A stretch of 7,726 nt of DNA from the NCBI GenBank assembly GCA_964557575.1, contig CAZLBC010000153.1, positions 1 through 7,726 of the forward strand, in the 5' to 3' direction. The notes beneath the pieces were generated by a model. The model saw nothing but the letters and a program-made list of their open reading frames with translations. It ran no database searches and was not told the DNA's origin. The translations under genes and the position numbers were made by a program. Positions 1 through 5,862 of the stretch are shown here, in pieces; the first letter of the stretch is position 1; each line of letters begins with the position of its first letter. This stretch comes from CAZLBC01 sp964557575 (lineage in GTDB: Bacteria; Planctomycetota; Phycisphaerae; SM23-33).

Positions 1-39
1 CTGGCATTGGCCGGCGAGAGCGAATGAAATTTGTTTATT

Positions 40-212
40 CATGCCCCTCGCTCCCGTTGGTCGCTCGGGGATGGTACCCCGGCCGATGAGATTCGCTCGC
101 TTCGCTCGCGGCATGATCATCGGCTGCGATGAGATTCGCTCGCTTCGCTCGCGGCGCCTCCGGGGGCAGGCATGCCCCTCGCTCCCTGCGGTCGCTCGGG
201 GATGGTACCCCG
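40..212. repeat. Repeat A: two direct copies of a 42-bp GC-rich sequence (40-81 and 171-212)
   Basis: The copies at 40-81 and 171-212 differ only in a short stretch in the middle (cgttgg versus tgcggt). Each begins with CATGCCCCTCGCT, carries the pentamer TCGCT twice, and ends in a small inverted repeat, CGGGG-atggta-CCCCG, that could fold as a 5-bp hairpin. They enclose the two B repeats, giving an A-B-B-A order, all in direct orientation. The reading frames that cross this region are low-complexity products of the repeats and show no protein family. The first 39 bases hold nothing I can identify. This looks like a non-coding dispersed repeat next to a tRNA; other genomic copies cannot be seen from here. 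Confidence 0.75.
84..155. repeat. Repeat B: two direct copies of a 29-bp sequence (84-112 and 127-155) sharing a 13-mer with the tRNA
   Basis: The 29-bp copies at 84-112 and 127-155 are identical and separated by 14 bp. Each contains the 9-mer TTCGCTCGC twice in tandem. The left part, CGATGAGATTCG, is identical to the 3' acceptor/T-arm region of the tRNA-Gly at 323-334; with one more base the second copy shares a 13-mer (126-138 versus 322-334). The similarity stops after the T-loop. The repeats may therefore have started as partial tRNA duplications, though that origin is inference. Confidence 0.7.
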
Positions 213-259
213 CTCCGGCGTCGAACTCACGGGGCGTCTTCGCCCGCGGCGAATCCGCG

Positions 260-281
260 GTGCGTTCTCATTTCATCGCCC
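260..281 (+). pseudogene. Possible inverted remnant of the tRNA-Gly 3' end
   Basis: On the plus strand, 260-281 matches the 3' end of the minus-strand tRNA-Gly (T arm plus acceptor strand, 320-341) at 18 of 22 positions without gaps, including the terminal TCATCGCCC. It lies in mirror image across the terminator, so the region reads tRNA-end, terminator, degenerate tRNA-end. Nothing upstream completes a cloverleaf, so this is at most a fragment. A shorter T-arm-like match, TCGAACTCACG, lies at 221-231. Confidence 0.4.
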
Positions 282-283
282 AT

Positions 284-311
284 AAAAAAACCCCGCAGGG
301 CGGGGTTTTTT
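284..311. terminator. Bidirectional intrinsic terminator downstream of tRNA-Gly
   Basis: A 6-bp perfect GC stem (CCCCGC at 291-296, GCGGGG at 300-305) with a 3-nt AGG loop is preceded by seven A (284-290) and followed by six T (306-311). It is therefore a Rho-independent terminator in either direction. On the minus strand it begins within 6 bp of the tRNA-Gly 3' end and is its obvious terminator. An outer inverted repeat (TCATCGCCC at 273-281 and GGGCGATGA at 320-328) extends the symmetry into the tRNA acceptor sequence. Confidence 0.9.
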
Positions 312-316
312 AAAAA

Positions 317-388
317 AGCGGGCGATGAGATTCGAACTCACGACATTCACGTTGGCAACGTGACGCTCTACCACTGAGCTACGCCCGC
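317..388 (-). tRNA. tRNA-Gly (anticodon GCC)
   Basis: The minus strand folds as a complete cloverleaf. The 7-bp acceptor stem pairs GCGGGCG (388-382) with CGCCCGC (324-318). The D arm contains AGTGGTAGA, the anticodon stem is CACGTT-GCC-AACGTG, and the T loop is the canonical TTCGAAT. Anticodon GCC decodes glycine GGC/GGU. The base after the acceptor stem is T, matching the usual U discriminator of bacterial tRNA-Gly. CCA is not encoded (TTT follows), so a CCA-adding enzyme must finish it. A sigma70-type promoter lies upstream and an intrinsic terminator directly downstream, so this is a single-gene transcription unit, divergent from the antiporter. Confidence 0.96.
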
Positions 389-401
389 ATCAACGGGGGG
401 A

Positions 402-429
402 ATTTTAGCATTTGGGGCGTTCAGGTCAA
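402..429 (-). promoter_or_regulatory. Sigma70-type promoter of tRNA-Gly
   Basis: Read on the minus strand, TTGACC (429-424) and TAAAAT (407-402) are separated by 16 bp, close to the TTGACA/TATAAT consensus. The tRNA begins 13 bp after the -10 box. The run of six C just after the -10 box precedes the short leader. Spacing and position relative to a solid tRNA gene make this convincing without experimental data. Confidence 0.75.
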
Positions 430-506
430 GTATTTTGGATTTGAAAATGGGCCGGCCGCGGGAATTGCTTGCGTGCGGCGGCCGCAGCGGATACCCTTTG
501 CCCGAC

Positions 507-1565
507 ATGATCGCCGACATCATACCGGAAACGTGCTTCCAGTCACTCGTCCCGGACCGGCTGTGGTGCCTGTGGCTGATCGCGGCGGGGGCGATCGTCC
601 TGCTCGTGGTGGGGGCCGACCGGGTGGTCGCCGCGGCCGTGCGGCTGGCCCGGTCGATCGGGATGAGCACCATTATCATCGGGGCCACGGTCGTTTCCCT
701 CGGGACCACGTCGCCGGAGGCCTTCGTCTCGGTGACCGCCGCCTTCAAGGGCAGCCCGGGACTGGCGCTGGGCAACGGGATCGGTTCGGTGATCTGCGAT
801 ACGGCCCTGGTGTTCGGCCTGTGCTGCTGTATCGCGCGGCTCCCGCGGGACCGCTACGTCCTCAGCCGCCACGGGTGGATACAGCCCGGGGCGGCGCTGC
901 TGCTGGTGATCATGGTGGGCGTGCCGGCCCTGGTCGGCGGGAGCATCGAGGGCAACTACCTGCCGCGGTGGTGCGGGTTCGTCCTGGTCGGGTGTCTCGT
1001 GGCGTACATGATCATGTCGGTCCACTGGGCGCGGAAAAACCCCGACGACGCCTACATCAAGGAAATATCACTCGCGGTCGAGGCCGACACCCGGCTGTCG
1101 TGGAAGGGAGTGGTCGCGAGCGTGGCCGTGCTGCTGGCGGGCCTGGCCCTGGTGATCGCCGGTTCGGAGTTGCTGGTCGGGTCGGTCAGGCAGATCTGCA
1201 CCTACTACCACGTCCCCGAGAGCATTCTCGCGGTGACGCTGGTCGCCTTCGGGACGTCCCTGCCGGAACTGGCGACCGCGATCGCCTCACTGGTCAAGGG
1301 CCACGCTGACCTGCTGATCGGCAACGTCATCGGCGCCGACGTGCTGAATATCTTTTTCGTCATCGGGGCATCGGCCTCCGCGACGGCCCTGCGGGTCCCG
1401 GGAGAGTTTTACTCCCTGCACCTGCCGGTGCTGATGGTGGTGTTGCTGTTTTTCCGCTTCGCGGGGCTGGGGCGAGGCGCGCGGTTTTCCCGGTGGCAGG
1501 GGGGTGTGCTGCTGGCGATGTTCGCGGGGTACTACGCGCTGCTGCTGGCGACGGCGTCGCGGTAG
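507..1565 (+). CDS. Calcium/sodium antiporter, CaCA family (YrbG-like)
   Basis: This is an inner-membrane cation/Ca2+ exchanger of 352 aa with the two internal alpha repeats of the CaCA superfamily. Alpha-1 has SLGTTSPE at residues 64-71 and GNGIGSVICD at 89-98. Alpha-2 has AFGTSLPE at 247-254 and GNVIGADVLN at 272-281. The glutamates of the two SPE/LPE motifs (E71, E254) are the expected ion ligands. Hydrophobic segments fill the protein, with a polar central loop near residues 173-200 separating the halves, which gives the usual two-by-five helix layout. The GSVICD/GADVLN pair differs from the GSN form, but I recall this as a recurring subfamily, so it is not a defect. The start is uncertain: TTG 435 and ATG 447 are in frame, but the added residues are polar and unlike the family; ATG 507 lies just before the first membrane helix. 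No strong Shine-Dalgarno precedes any of them. The gene converges on the glmM-like gene with 17 bp between stops. The physiological ion is not certain. Confidence 0.88.
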   Translation: MIADIIPETCFQSLVPDRLWCLWLIAAGAIVLLVVGADRVVAAAVRLARSIGMSTIIIGATVVSLGTTSPEAFVSVTAAFKGSPGLALGNGIGSVICDTALVFGLCCCIARLPRDRYVLSRHGWIQPGAALLLVIMVGVPALVGGSIEGNYLPRWCGFVLVGCLVAYMIMSVHWARKNPDDAYIKEISLAVEADTRLSWKGVVASVAVLLAGLALVIAGSELLVGSVRQICTYYHVPESILAVTLVAFGTSLPELATAIASLVKGHADLLIGNVIGADVLNIFFVIGASASATALRVPGEFYSLHLPVLMVVLLFFRFAGLGRGARFSRWQGGVLLAMFAGYYALLLATASR

Positions 1566-1582
1566 GTCCGCCGGAGGGGGAT

Positions 1583-2959
1583 TCAGGCACCCGCTTTCTC
1601 GATGGCGGCCCGCGCACGGTCCAGCAGGTCCTCTGCGGCGACCATGTCGGGCGCCTCGGCGAAGATGCGGATGATCGGCTCGGTGTTGCTCCGGCGGACC
1701 AGGAGCCAGCGATCCGGCAGGGCGACGCGGATCCCGTCGGATTCGTCGATCGCCGCGTCCGTATCGTCGGCGAAGGCGTTTCCGACCGCGGCGAGGACGC
1801 CGGCGGCGTTGTCCGGGAGGGGTATTTTCGTCTTGGCGAGGAAGTAGGCGGGCAGGGCGGATACCAGTTCGCCGACCGTTTTGCCGGTTTCGAAGAGGTG
1901 CTGGAGCACGAGGGCCATGCCCAGGAAGCTGTCCCGGACGCCCGAAATGCGGGTATCGATCACGCCGCCGTTTCCCTCGCCGCCGAAGATGCATCTTCCG
2001 TCCGACAGGGCGGCGACGACGTTCGCCTCCCCGGTCGGCGTCCGCACGACCGCAGTTCCTTTTTCGGCGGCGATATCCTCGACCATCCTGCTCGTGGAGA
2101 GGTTGGTGGCGATGGCGCCGGTACGGTGGGCGAGGGTATACGCGACGCAGAGCGCGAGGGTGTACTCCTCGCCGGGGCAATAACCGGTTTCATCGACGAT
2201 CGCCAGCCGGTCGCCGTCGGGGTCGAGGGCGAATCCGACGTCGGCCCGGCGGCCGCGGACCGCGTTGCAGAGGTCAGCGAGGTTGTCGGCGACCGGCTCG
2301 GGGCCGCGGCCGAACCGCCCGTCGGGCTCGTCGTTGAGGTGGACTACTTCGCACCCGAGCTTCGAGAGCAGGGTGGCGGCGCCGGTGCACCCGGCGCCGT
2401 TGACCGTGTCGAGGGCGACGTGAAAGCGGCGCGACGAGATGCCGGTCACGTCGACCAGGGAGAGCACGCGATCGACGTGTATGCGATTGGCGCGGCCGAC
2501 GGCGGTTTCCGTGCCGATGCGATCGCCGCCCTGAAAGGCGAAATCGCCGGTCTGCCTGATTCGCGCGACCTGTTGCATGTCCTCCGCCGACAGGCAGGCC
2601 CCGGCGGCGCTGAGAAGCTTGATGCCGTTCTGGTCGGCGGGATTGTGGCTGGCGGTGACGACGACGCCGCCGTCGCAGTCCAGGTGCCTGACCATGACCG
2701 CGGTTCCCGGTGTGGTCACGACGCCCAGGCTGATAACGTCGACGCCGCAGGCCAGCAGGCCCGCGGCGATGCTGTTTTTGATCATCGAACCGCTGGGCCG
2801 GGTGTCGGTGCCGAGGGCGACGCGCGACCCGGGACCGAGAAAGGCGGCGAATGCGCAGCCGTAATCAAAGGCTTCGCGGGGGCCGAGGGCCGTGCCCGCC
2901 GGACCCCGGATGCCGGATACGCTGATCATCAGCCTGTCGTTTTCGGGGGATGCCGTCAA
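1583..2959 (-). CDS. glmM: Phosphoglucosamine mutase-type phosphohexomutase (GlmM/ManB/PGM superfamily)
   Basis: This 458-aa alpha-D-phosphohexomutase probably interconverts glucosamine-6-P and glucosamine-1-P for UDP-GlcNAc synthesis (peptidoglycan, LPS). All four domain signatures are present: the phosphoserine loop TASHNP (Ser104 catalytic), the Mg2+ loop DPDGDR (246-251), the sugar loop GEGNGG (327-332), and the phosphate-binding RRSNTEP (422-428). The start MISVSGIRG and the SNTEP form (rather than the SGTEP of Escherichia coli GlmM) resemble the archaeal-type GlmM and phosphomannomutase branch. Phosphomannomutase or phosphoglucomutase activity is therefore possible, and the symbol is provisional. 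The TTG start at 2959 has GGAA nine bases upstream. The alternative ATG at 2929 begins directly at the conserved MISVSGIRG but has a poorly spaced AGG. The gene follows the zinc-ribbon gene by 30 bp and is probably the last gene of the minus-strand run. No clear terminator is visible in the 17-bp convergent gap. Confidence 0.85.
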   Translation of the reverse strand: MTASPENDRLMISVSGIRGPAGTALGPREAFDYGCAFAAFLGPGSRVALGTDTRPSGSMIKNSIAAGLLACGVDVISLGVVTTPGTAVMVRHLDCDGGVVVTASHNPADQNGIKLLSAAGACLSAEDMQQVARIRQTGDFAFQGGDRIGTETAVGRANRIHVDRVLSLVDVTGISSRRFHVALDTVNGAGCTGAATLLSKLGCEVVHLNDEPDGRFGRGPEPVADNLADLCNAVRGRRADVGFALDPDGDRLAIVDETGYCPGEEYTLALCVAYTLAHRTGAIATNLSTSRMVEDIAAEKGTAVVRTPTGEANVVAALSDGRCIFGGEGNGGVIDTRISGVRDSFLGMALVLQHLFETGKTVGELVSALPAYFLAKTKIPLPDNAAGVLAAVGNAFADDTDAAIDESDGIRVALPDRWLLVRRSNTEPIIRIFAEAPDMVAAEDLLDRARAAIEKAGA

Positions 2960-2989
2960 CGTGATGTGTTCCGTATGATCGTGCGGGGG

Positions 2990-4156
2990 TTATTCCTGCG
3001 ATTGATTGAGGATATTATCGACGATCCATTTCTTGATCGGCTCGCGGTTGGGCCAGATCAGGAAGCCCAGGACGACGTTCGCCAGGATGCCGATGATCGC
3101 GGCCCAGAGGATGATTTTCCGTTTTCGTTTTTTCCGCTGTTCCATCGCGAAAACGAGTTCGCGCTGTTTTTCCGCCTCGGCGGGATCGCGCTCCGCGCCG
3201 AGTTCGGCGAAGGCGTCCGGGGCCGGGGCGGTCTGCGGGAAAAAGCCGTCACCGGGCGCGGGGATGCCTCCGGGAGCGGCGGCCGGCGCTGCCGCCCCGG
3301 CCCCGCCGTATCCGGAGAGCCGGTTGACGTCGACCCTGCCGTCGAGTGAAAGGCCGCTGACGACGTCGTCGCCGCGCGCGGGATCGGGGCCGACGACGGC
3401 GCCGGGCGCGGGAGAGTCCCGGAAGTCGGCGGGCGGCGAAAAACGGTCCGGTGGTTGTCGATCCTGATCCGCACCCCCGGGCCACTGCTGCGGCGGCCGG
3501 CCGGGTTGGGGCATGGATTGCGGGGGCGCCTGCTGCTGTGGTTGCGCGGGTTGCGGCGGGGGCTGCTGAAACGGTTGCTGCTGCGGCGGCCGGCCGGGTT
3601 GGGGCATGGATTGCGGGGGCGCCTGCTGCTGTGGTTGCGCGGGTTGGGGCGGGGGCTGCTGAAACGGTTGCTGCTGCGGCGGGGCGGGTTGGGGCAATGG
3701 TTGTTGGGGCGTATCCTGTTGCGACCGGCCGGGTGGGGACACGAATGGTGAGGGTGCCTGCGGTGACTGCGCGGGTTCCTGCGTATCCGCCGGCCGCTGA
3801 AATGCCTTTTGCTGCGGCGGTGGTTCGGCCTGCGGTGGTGGTGCGGGCTGCGGCGGGGGCTGCTGAAACGGTTGCTGCTGCGGCGGGGCGGGTTGGGGCA
3901 TGGATTGCGGGGGCGCTTGCTGCTGTGGTTGCGCGGGCTGCGGCGGTGGTGCGGGCTGCCGGGAAGGGGTATCGGTGCGGAGGGAATTCGGGATGGCCGG
4001 GCCGCCTTCCGGTTGCGCGGCGTCAAGACCGGCGCCGCCCGAAGGATCGGAGGGGTTGAACGAGCTGCCGCAGGAGGGGCAGAGCTGCGGCTGGTTTCGT
4101 TCGTGGTCTTCGAACGATATCCGGGAGCGACATTTGGGACATTTTGCCGTGAACAT
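2990..4156 (-). CDS. Zinc-ribbon, Pro/Gln-repeat, C-terminally anchored membrane protein of unknown function
   Basis: The 388-aa product has three parts. Residues 1-34 form an MJ0042-like zinc ribbon with two CPxC knuckles (C6/C9 and C26/C29). Roughly residues 50-250 are extremely rich in Pro and Gln, with a 31-residue unit repeated almost exactly and further degenerate copies; the section after it is Ala/Gly/Pro-rich and likely disordered. Near the C-terminus a basic stretch, EQRKKRKRK, precedes one hydrophobic helix (about 348-368) and a 20-residue tail, so the protein is probably tail-anchored with its N-terminus in the cytoplasm. ATG 4156 was chosen over in-frame TTG 4195 because it starts exactly at the zinc ribbon, has GGTGGA eight bases upstream, and lies 4 bp after the dnaB stop. 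Translational coupling to dnaB is likely. Family resemblance gives no enzymatic function; a scaffold or envelope role is speculation. Confidence 0.8.
   Translation of the reverse strand: MFTAKCPKCRSRISFEDHERNQPQLCPSCGSSFNPSDPSGGAGLDAAQPEGGPAIPNSLRTDTPSRQPAPPPQPAQPQQQAPPQSMPQPAPPQQQPFQQPPPQPAPPPQAEPPPQQKAFQRPADTQEPAQSPQAPSPFVSPPGRSQQDTPQQPLPQPAPPQQQPFQQPPPQPAQPQQQAPPQSMPQPGRPPQQQPFQQPPPQPAQPQQQAPPQSMPQPGRPPQQWPGGADQDRQPPDRFSPPADFRDSPAPGAVVGPDPARGDDVVSGLSLDGRVDVNRLSGYGGAGAAAPAAAPGGIPAPGDGFFPQTAPAPDAFAELGAERDPAEAEKQRELVFAMEQRKKRKRKIILWAAIIGILANVVLGFLIWPNREPIKKWIVDNILNQSQE
3501..3686 (-). repeat. 93-bp tandem repeat encoding the 31-aa Pro/Gln unit
   Basis: Units 3501-3593 and 3594-3686 are nearly identical (one internal difference, plus divergence over the last few bases), and a degenerate continuation follows. 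A related copy of the same motif block lies near 3845-3935. The unit is a multiple of three, so gain or loss preserves the frame. It encodes PPQSMPQPGRPP followed by QQQPFQQPPPQP and AQPQQQA. Such high identity at the DNA level suggests recent duplication and possible length variation between strains. Confidence 0.85.
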
Positions 4157-4160
4157 TAAG

Positions 4161-5567
4161 TTATTCCACCATGTATTCCGGCGCTGCCTGTTCAAAGCGC
4201 GTAATCTCCGGCCGGAAGGTGAGATTCACGACGCCGGTCGGACCGTTTCGCTGTTTTTCGACGATGAGCTTGGTGATGTTTTCTTTTTCGTAATCATCTT
4301 CACCCTTGTGGTAGTAGTCCTCGCAGTGGATCAGCATGACGACGTCGGCGTCCTGTTCCAGCGAACCCGATTCCCGCAGGTCGCTCATCCGGGGCGTGTG
4401 TGTCGGCCGGTCGGCTGGGCTGCGGTTCAACTGGGCGGCGCAGACAACGGGAATCTTCAGTTCGCGGGCCAGTGCCTTCAGGTGCCGCGACATTTCCCCG
4501 AGCTGTTCGTATCGCTTGGTGTTGGACTTCTGGGGCGACGGGCTCATCAACTGAATGTAATCGATGAGGATGCACTGTATGTCCCGCTCGGCCTTCATGC
4601 GCCGGGCCTTCGCGCGGAGCTGCATCGGGGTCAGCATCGACGAGTCGTCGATGAGAAATTCAGCCTCGTAGAGGTTCCCGGCCGCGGTCTGAAGCTGGGT
4701 CCAGGTTTCGGGGCTTATCGCGTCCCGGAACTTCCGCAGGTCGAATTGCGCGTGGCTGGCGAGGAGGCGCTGGGCTATCTGCATCTGCGACATTTCCAGG
4801 GAAAACATCGCGAGCGGTTGCTTTTCAACCACCGTTATGTGTTCGGCGATGTTCAGGAGGAGCGACGTTTTTCCCATGGAAGGCCGCGCCGCGATAATGA
4901 TGAGTTCCTCGTCCTGGAAGCCGGCGGTGAGCCGGTCGAGCATCTGGAAACCGCTGGGAATGCCGGTGATGACTTTCCCGGCATTTTCCTCGAGGTTCTG
5001 GAAGGTTTCCTCCAGCAGCGTCTTGAGGCTGGCGGGACCGGAGGAGATTCTCTTGGCGCCGATATCGAATATCTGTTTTTCGGCCTCGTCTATGATTTCC
5101 TGGGCGGGCCGCGACGAGTCGTACGCGTTCGACGTGATTTCTCCGCCGGCCCTGATCAACTCCCGGAGCAGCGCCTTGTCTCGAACAATGCCGGCGTAAT
5201 ATTCTATGTTCGCCGAACTCGGGACGCGTTCGGCGAGGCCGAGAAGGTACTCGACGCCGCCGATGCGCTCGAACTGGTTTTCCCGTTCCAGGTCTTCGCG
5301 CAGCGATACCAGGTCGATCGGCTGGTTTTTATCGCGCATGCGAACCAGGGTGTCGAAAATGACCTGGTGCGCGGGGCGGTGAAAGAATTCCGGTTGCAGG
5401 ATCTGCACAACGATGTCGATCGTGTGATCGTAGAGCATCATGGTGCCCAGGACGCACGATTCCATCTCGATCGACTGGGGGACGACGTGCTCGGCCCCGA
5501 GGGCGCCGACGCCACCCGCGGGGGGGGCGGGGGCGGCGCGATCGCTGCTGTTCGGGGCTGTCTCCAT
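4161..5567 (-). CDS. dnaB: Replicative DNA helicase DnaB
   Basis: This 468-aa protein is the hexameric 5'-3' helicase that unwinds DNA ahead of the replisome and contacts primase. The N-terminal domain begins at PQSIEMESCVLG (30-41) and is followed by the linker. The RecA-like motor carries Walker A ARPSMGKTS (227-235), Walker B ILIDYIQLM (333-341), the sensor-like AAQLNR (377-382), the DLRESGSLEQDAD motif (396-408) and the KQRNGPTG arginine-finger region (438-445). Length is normal and no intein interrupts it. ATG 5567 was chosen because upstream extension runs through non-conserved sequence into the palindromic element. About 29 extra residues precede the conserved domain, rich in Ala and Pro, and include a run of eight C in the coding strand. 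No Shine-Dalgarno is visible; a promoter abuts the start codon, implying a leaderless or near-leaderless mRNA. It ends 4 bp before the zinc-ribbon gene. Confidence 0.97.
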   Translation of the reverse strand: METAPNSSDRAAPAPPAGGVGALGAEHVVPQSIEMESCVLGTMMLYDHTIDIVVQILQPEFFHRPAHQVIFDTLVRMRDKNQPIDLVSLREDLERENQFERIGGVEYLLGLAERVPSSANIEYYAGIVRDKALLRELIRAGGEITSNAYDSSRPAQEIIDEAEKQIFDIGAKRISSGPASLKTLLEETFQNLEENAGKVITGIPSGFQMLDRLTAGFQDEELIIIAARPSMGKTSLLLNIAEHITVVEKQPLAMFSLEMSQMQIAQRLLASHAQFDLRKFRDAISPETWTQLQTAAGNLYEAEFLIDDSSMLTPMQLRAKARRMKAERDIQCILIDYIQLMSPSPQKSNTKRYEQLGEMSRHLKALARELKIPVVCAAQLNRSPADRPTHTPRMSDLRESGSLEQDADVVMLIHCEDYYHKGEDDYEKENITKLIVEKQRNGPTGVVNLTFRPEITRFEQAAPEYMVE

Positions 5568-5576
5568 TGCAGGATA

Positions 5577-5606
5577 ACTATACCGCGCCGACAACCGCCG
5601 ATGCAA
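5577..5606 (-). promoter_or_regulatory. Putative promoter directly in front of dnaB
   Basis: Read on the minus strand, TTGCAT (5606-5601) and TATAGT (5582-5577) are 18 bp apart. Only 9 bp separate the -10 box from the dnaB ATG at 5567, so transcription would begin 0-3 nt before the start codon. This agrees with the absence of a Shine-Dalgarno there. It would let dnaB be expressed independently of rplI, from which it is separated by nearly 300 bp containing a palindromic element. The call rests on consensus match and spacing only. Confidence 0.5.
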
Positions 5607-5649
5607 GCGTCGAGCGCGTGACGCGGTTAAAAAGAGGTAACCTAATATA

Positions 5650-5809
5650 GGGCCTGCTGAACACGTCGGCCGTCGGCGAGAAAGAGACACGTTTTTCGCA
5701 CATCAAGGAAGTCGAAGCAGATGATTCTATATGAATCGCCGATGGAGACTGACGATGATGTGCGGAAAATGTCCTTTCGCGGGCAGGCCCTGAATTGTTC
5801 AGCAGGCCG
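5650..5809 (+). mobile_element. 160-bp palindromic foldback element (MITE-like), copy 1
   Basis: This non-coding element has perfect 13-bp terminal inverted repeats GGCCTGCTGAACA (5651-5663, complement at 5796-5808). It is bounded on both sides by TATA (5646-5649 and 5810-5813), a candidate 4-bp target duplication. It is self-complementary well inside the ends: TTTTTCGCACATCA (5692-5705) pairs with 5756-5769 at 13 of 14 positions, and the centre is GATTC-TATAT-GAATC (5723-5737). A transcript would fold into one long imperfect hairpin. A copy of identical length lies inverted at 6830-6989, about 89% identical. There is no transposase gene; any mobility would have to come from elsewhere. It lies in the rplI-dnaB gap. 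An alternative is a BIME-like or regulatory palindrome. Confidence 0.8.
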
Positions 5810-5862
5810 TATATAAGCGTGTGTGTCGTGTGTCCAGGCCGCCCGGCAGTGTGCTCTCGGTG

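Noticed and set aside
40..212. CRISPR-like array formed by the short repeats
   Set aside because: Only two copies of each of two different repeats exist, with irregular spacing and no cas genes.
41..377. Small plus-strand frames across the repeats and the tRNA
   Set aside because: They are made of repeats A and B, the terminator and the tRNA sequence itself, so they are not genes.
431..449. Promoter and leaderless start (TATTTT box, ATG 447) for the antiporter
   Set aside because: No acceptable -35 box at proper spacing, and the resulting N-terminal residues are unlike the family; left as unproven.
1493..3349. 618-codon plus-strand open frame antisense to the glmM-like gene and the zinc-ribbon gene
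   Set aside because: It is a product of high GC and third-position bias opposite real genes; its translation shows no domain, and the opposing frames carry complete catalytic motifs.
3900..5621. 573-codon plus-strand open frame antisense to dnaB
   Set aside because: The minus strand encodes an intact DnaB with Walker motifs; the antisense product resembles no family and has mirrored codon bias.
5568..5690. 41-codon upstream extension of DnaB
   Set aside because: It is Arg/Ser-rich, unlike the family, overlaps the promoter-like sequence and enters the palindromic element.
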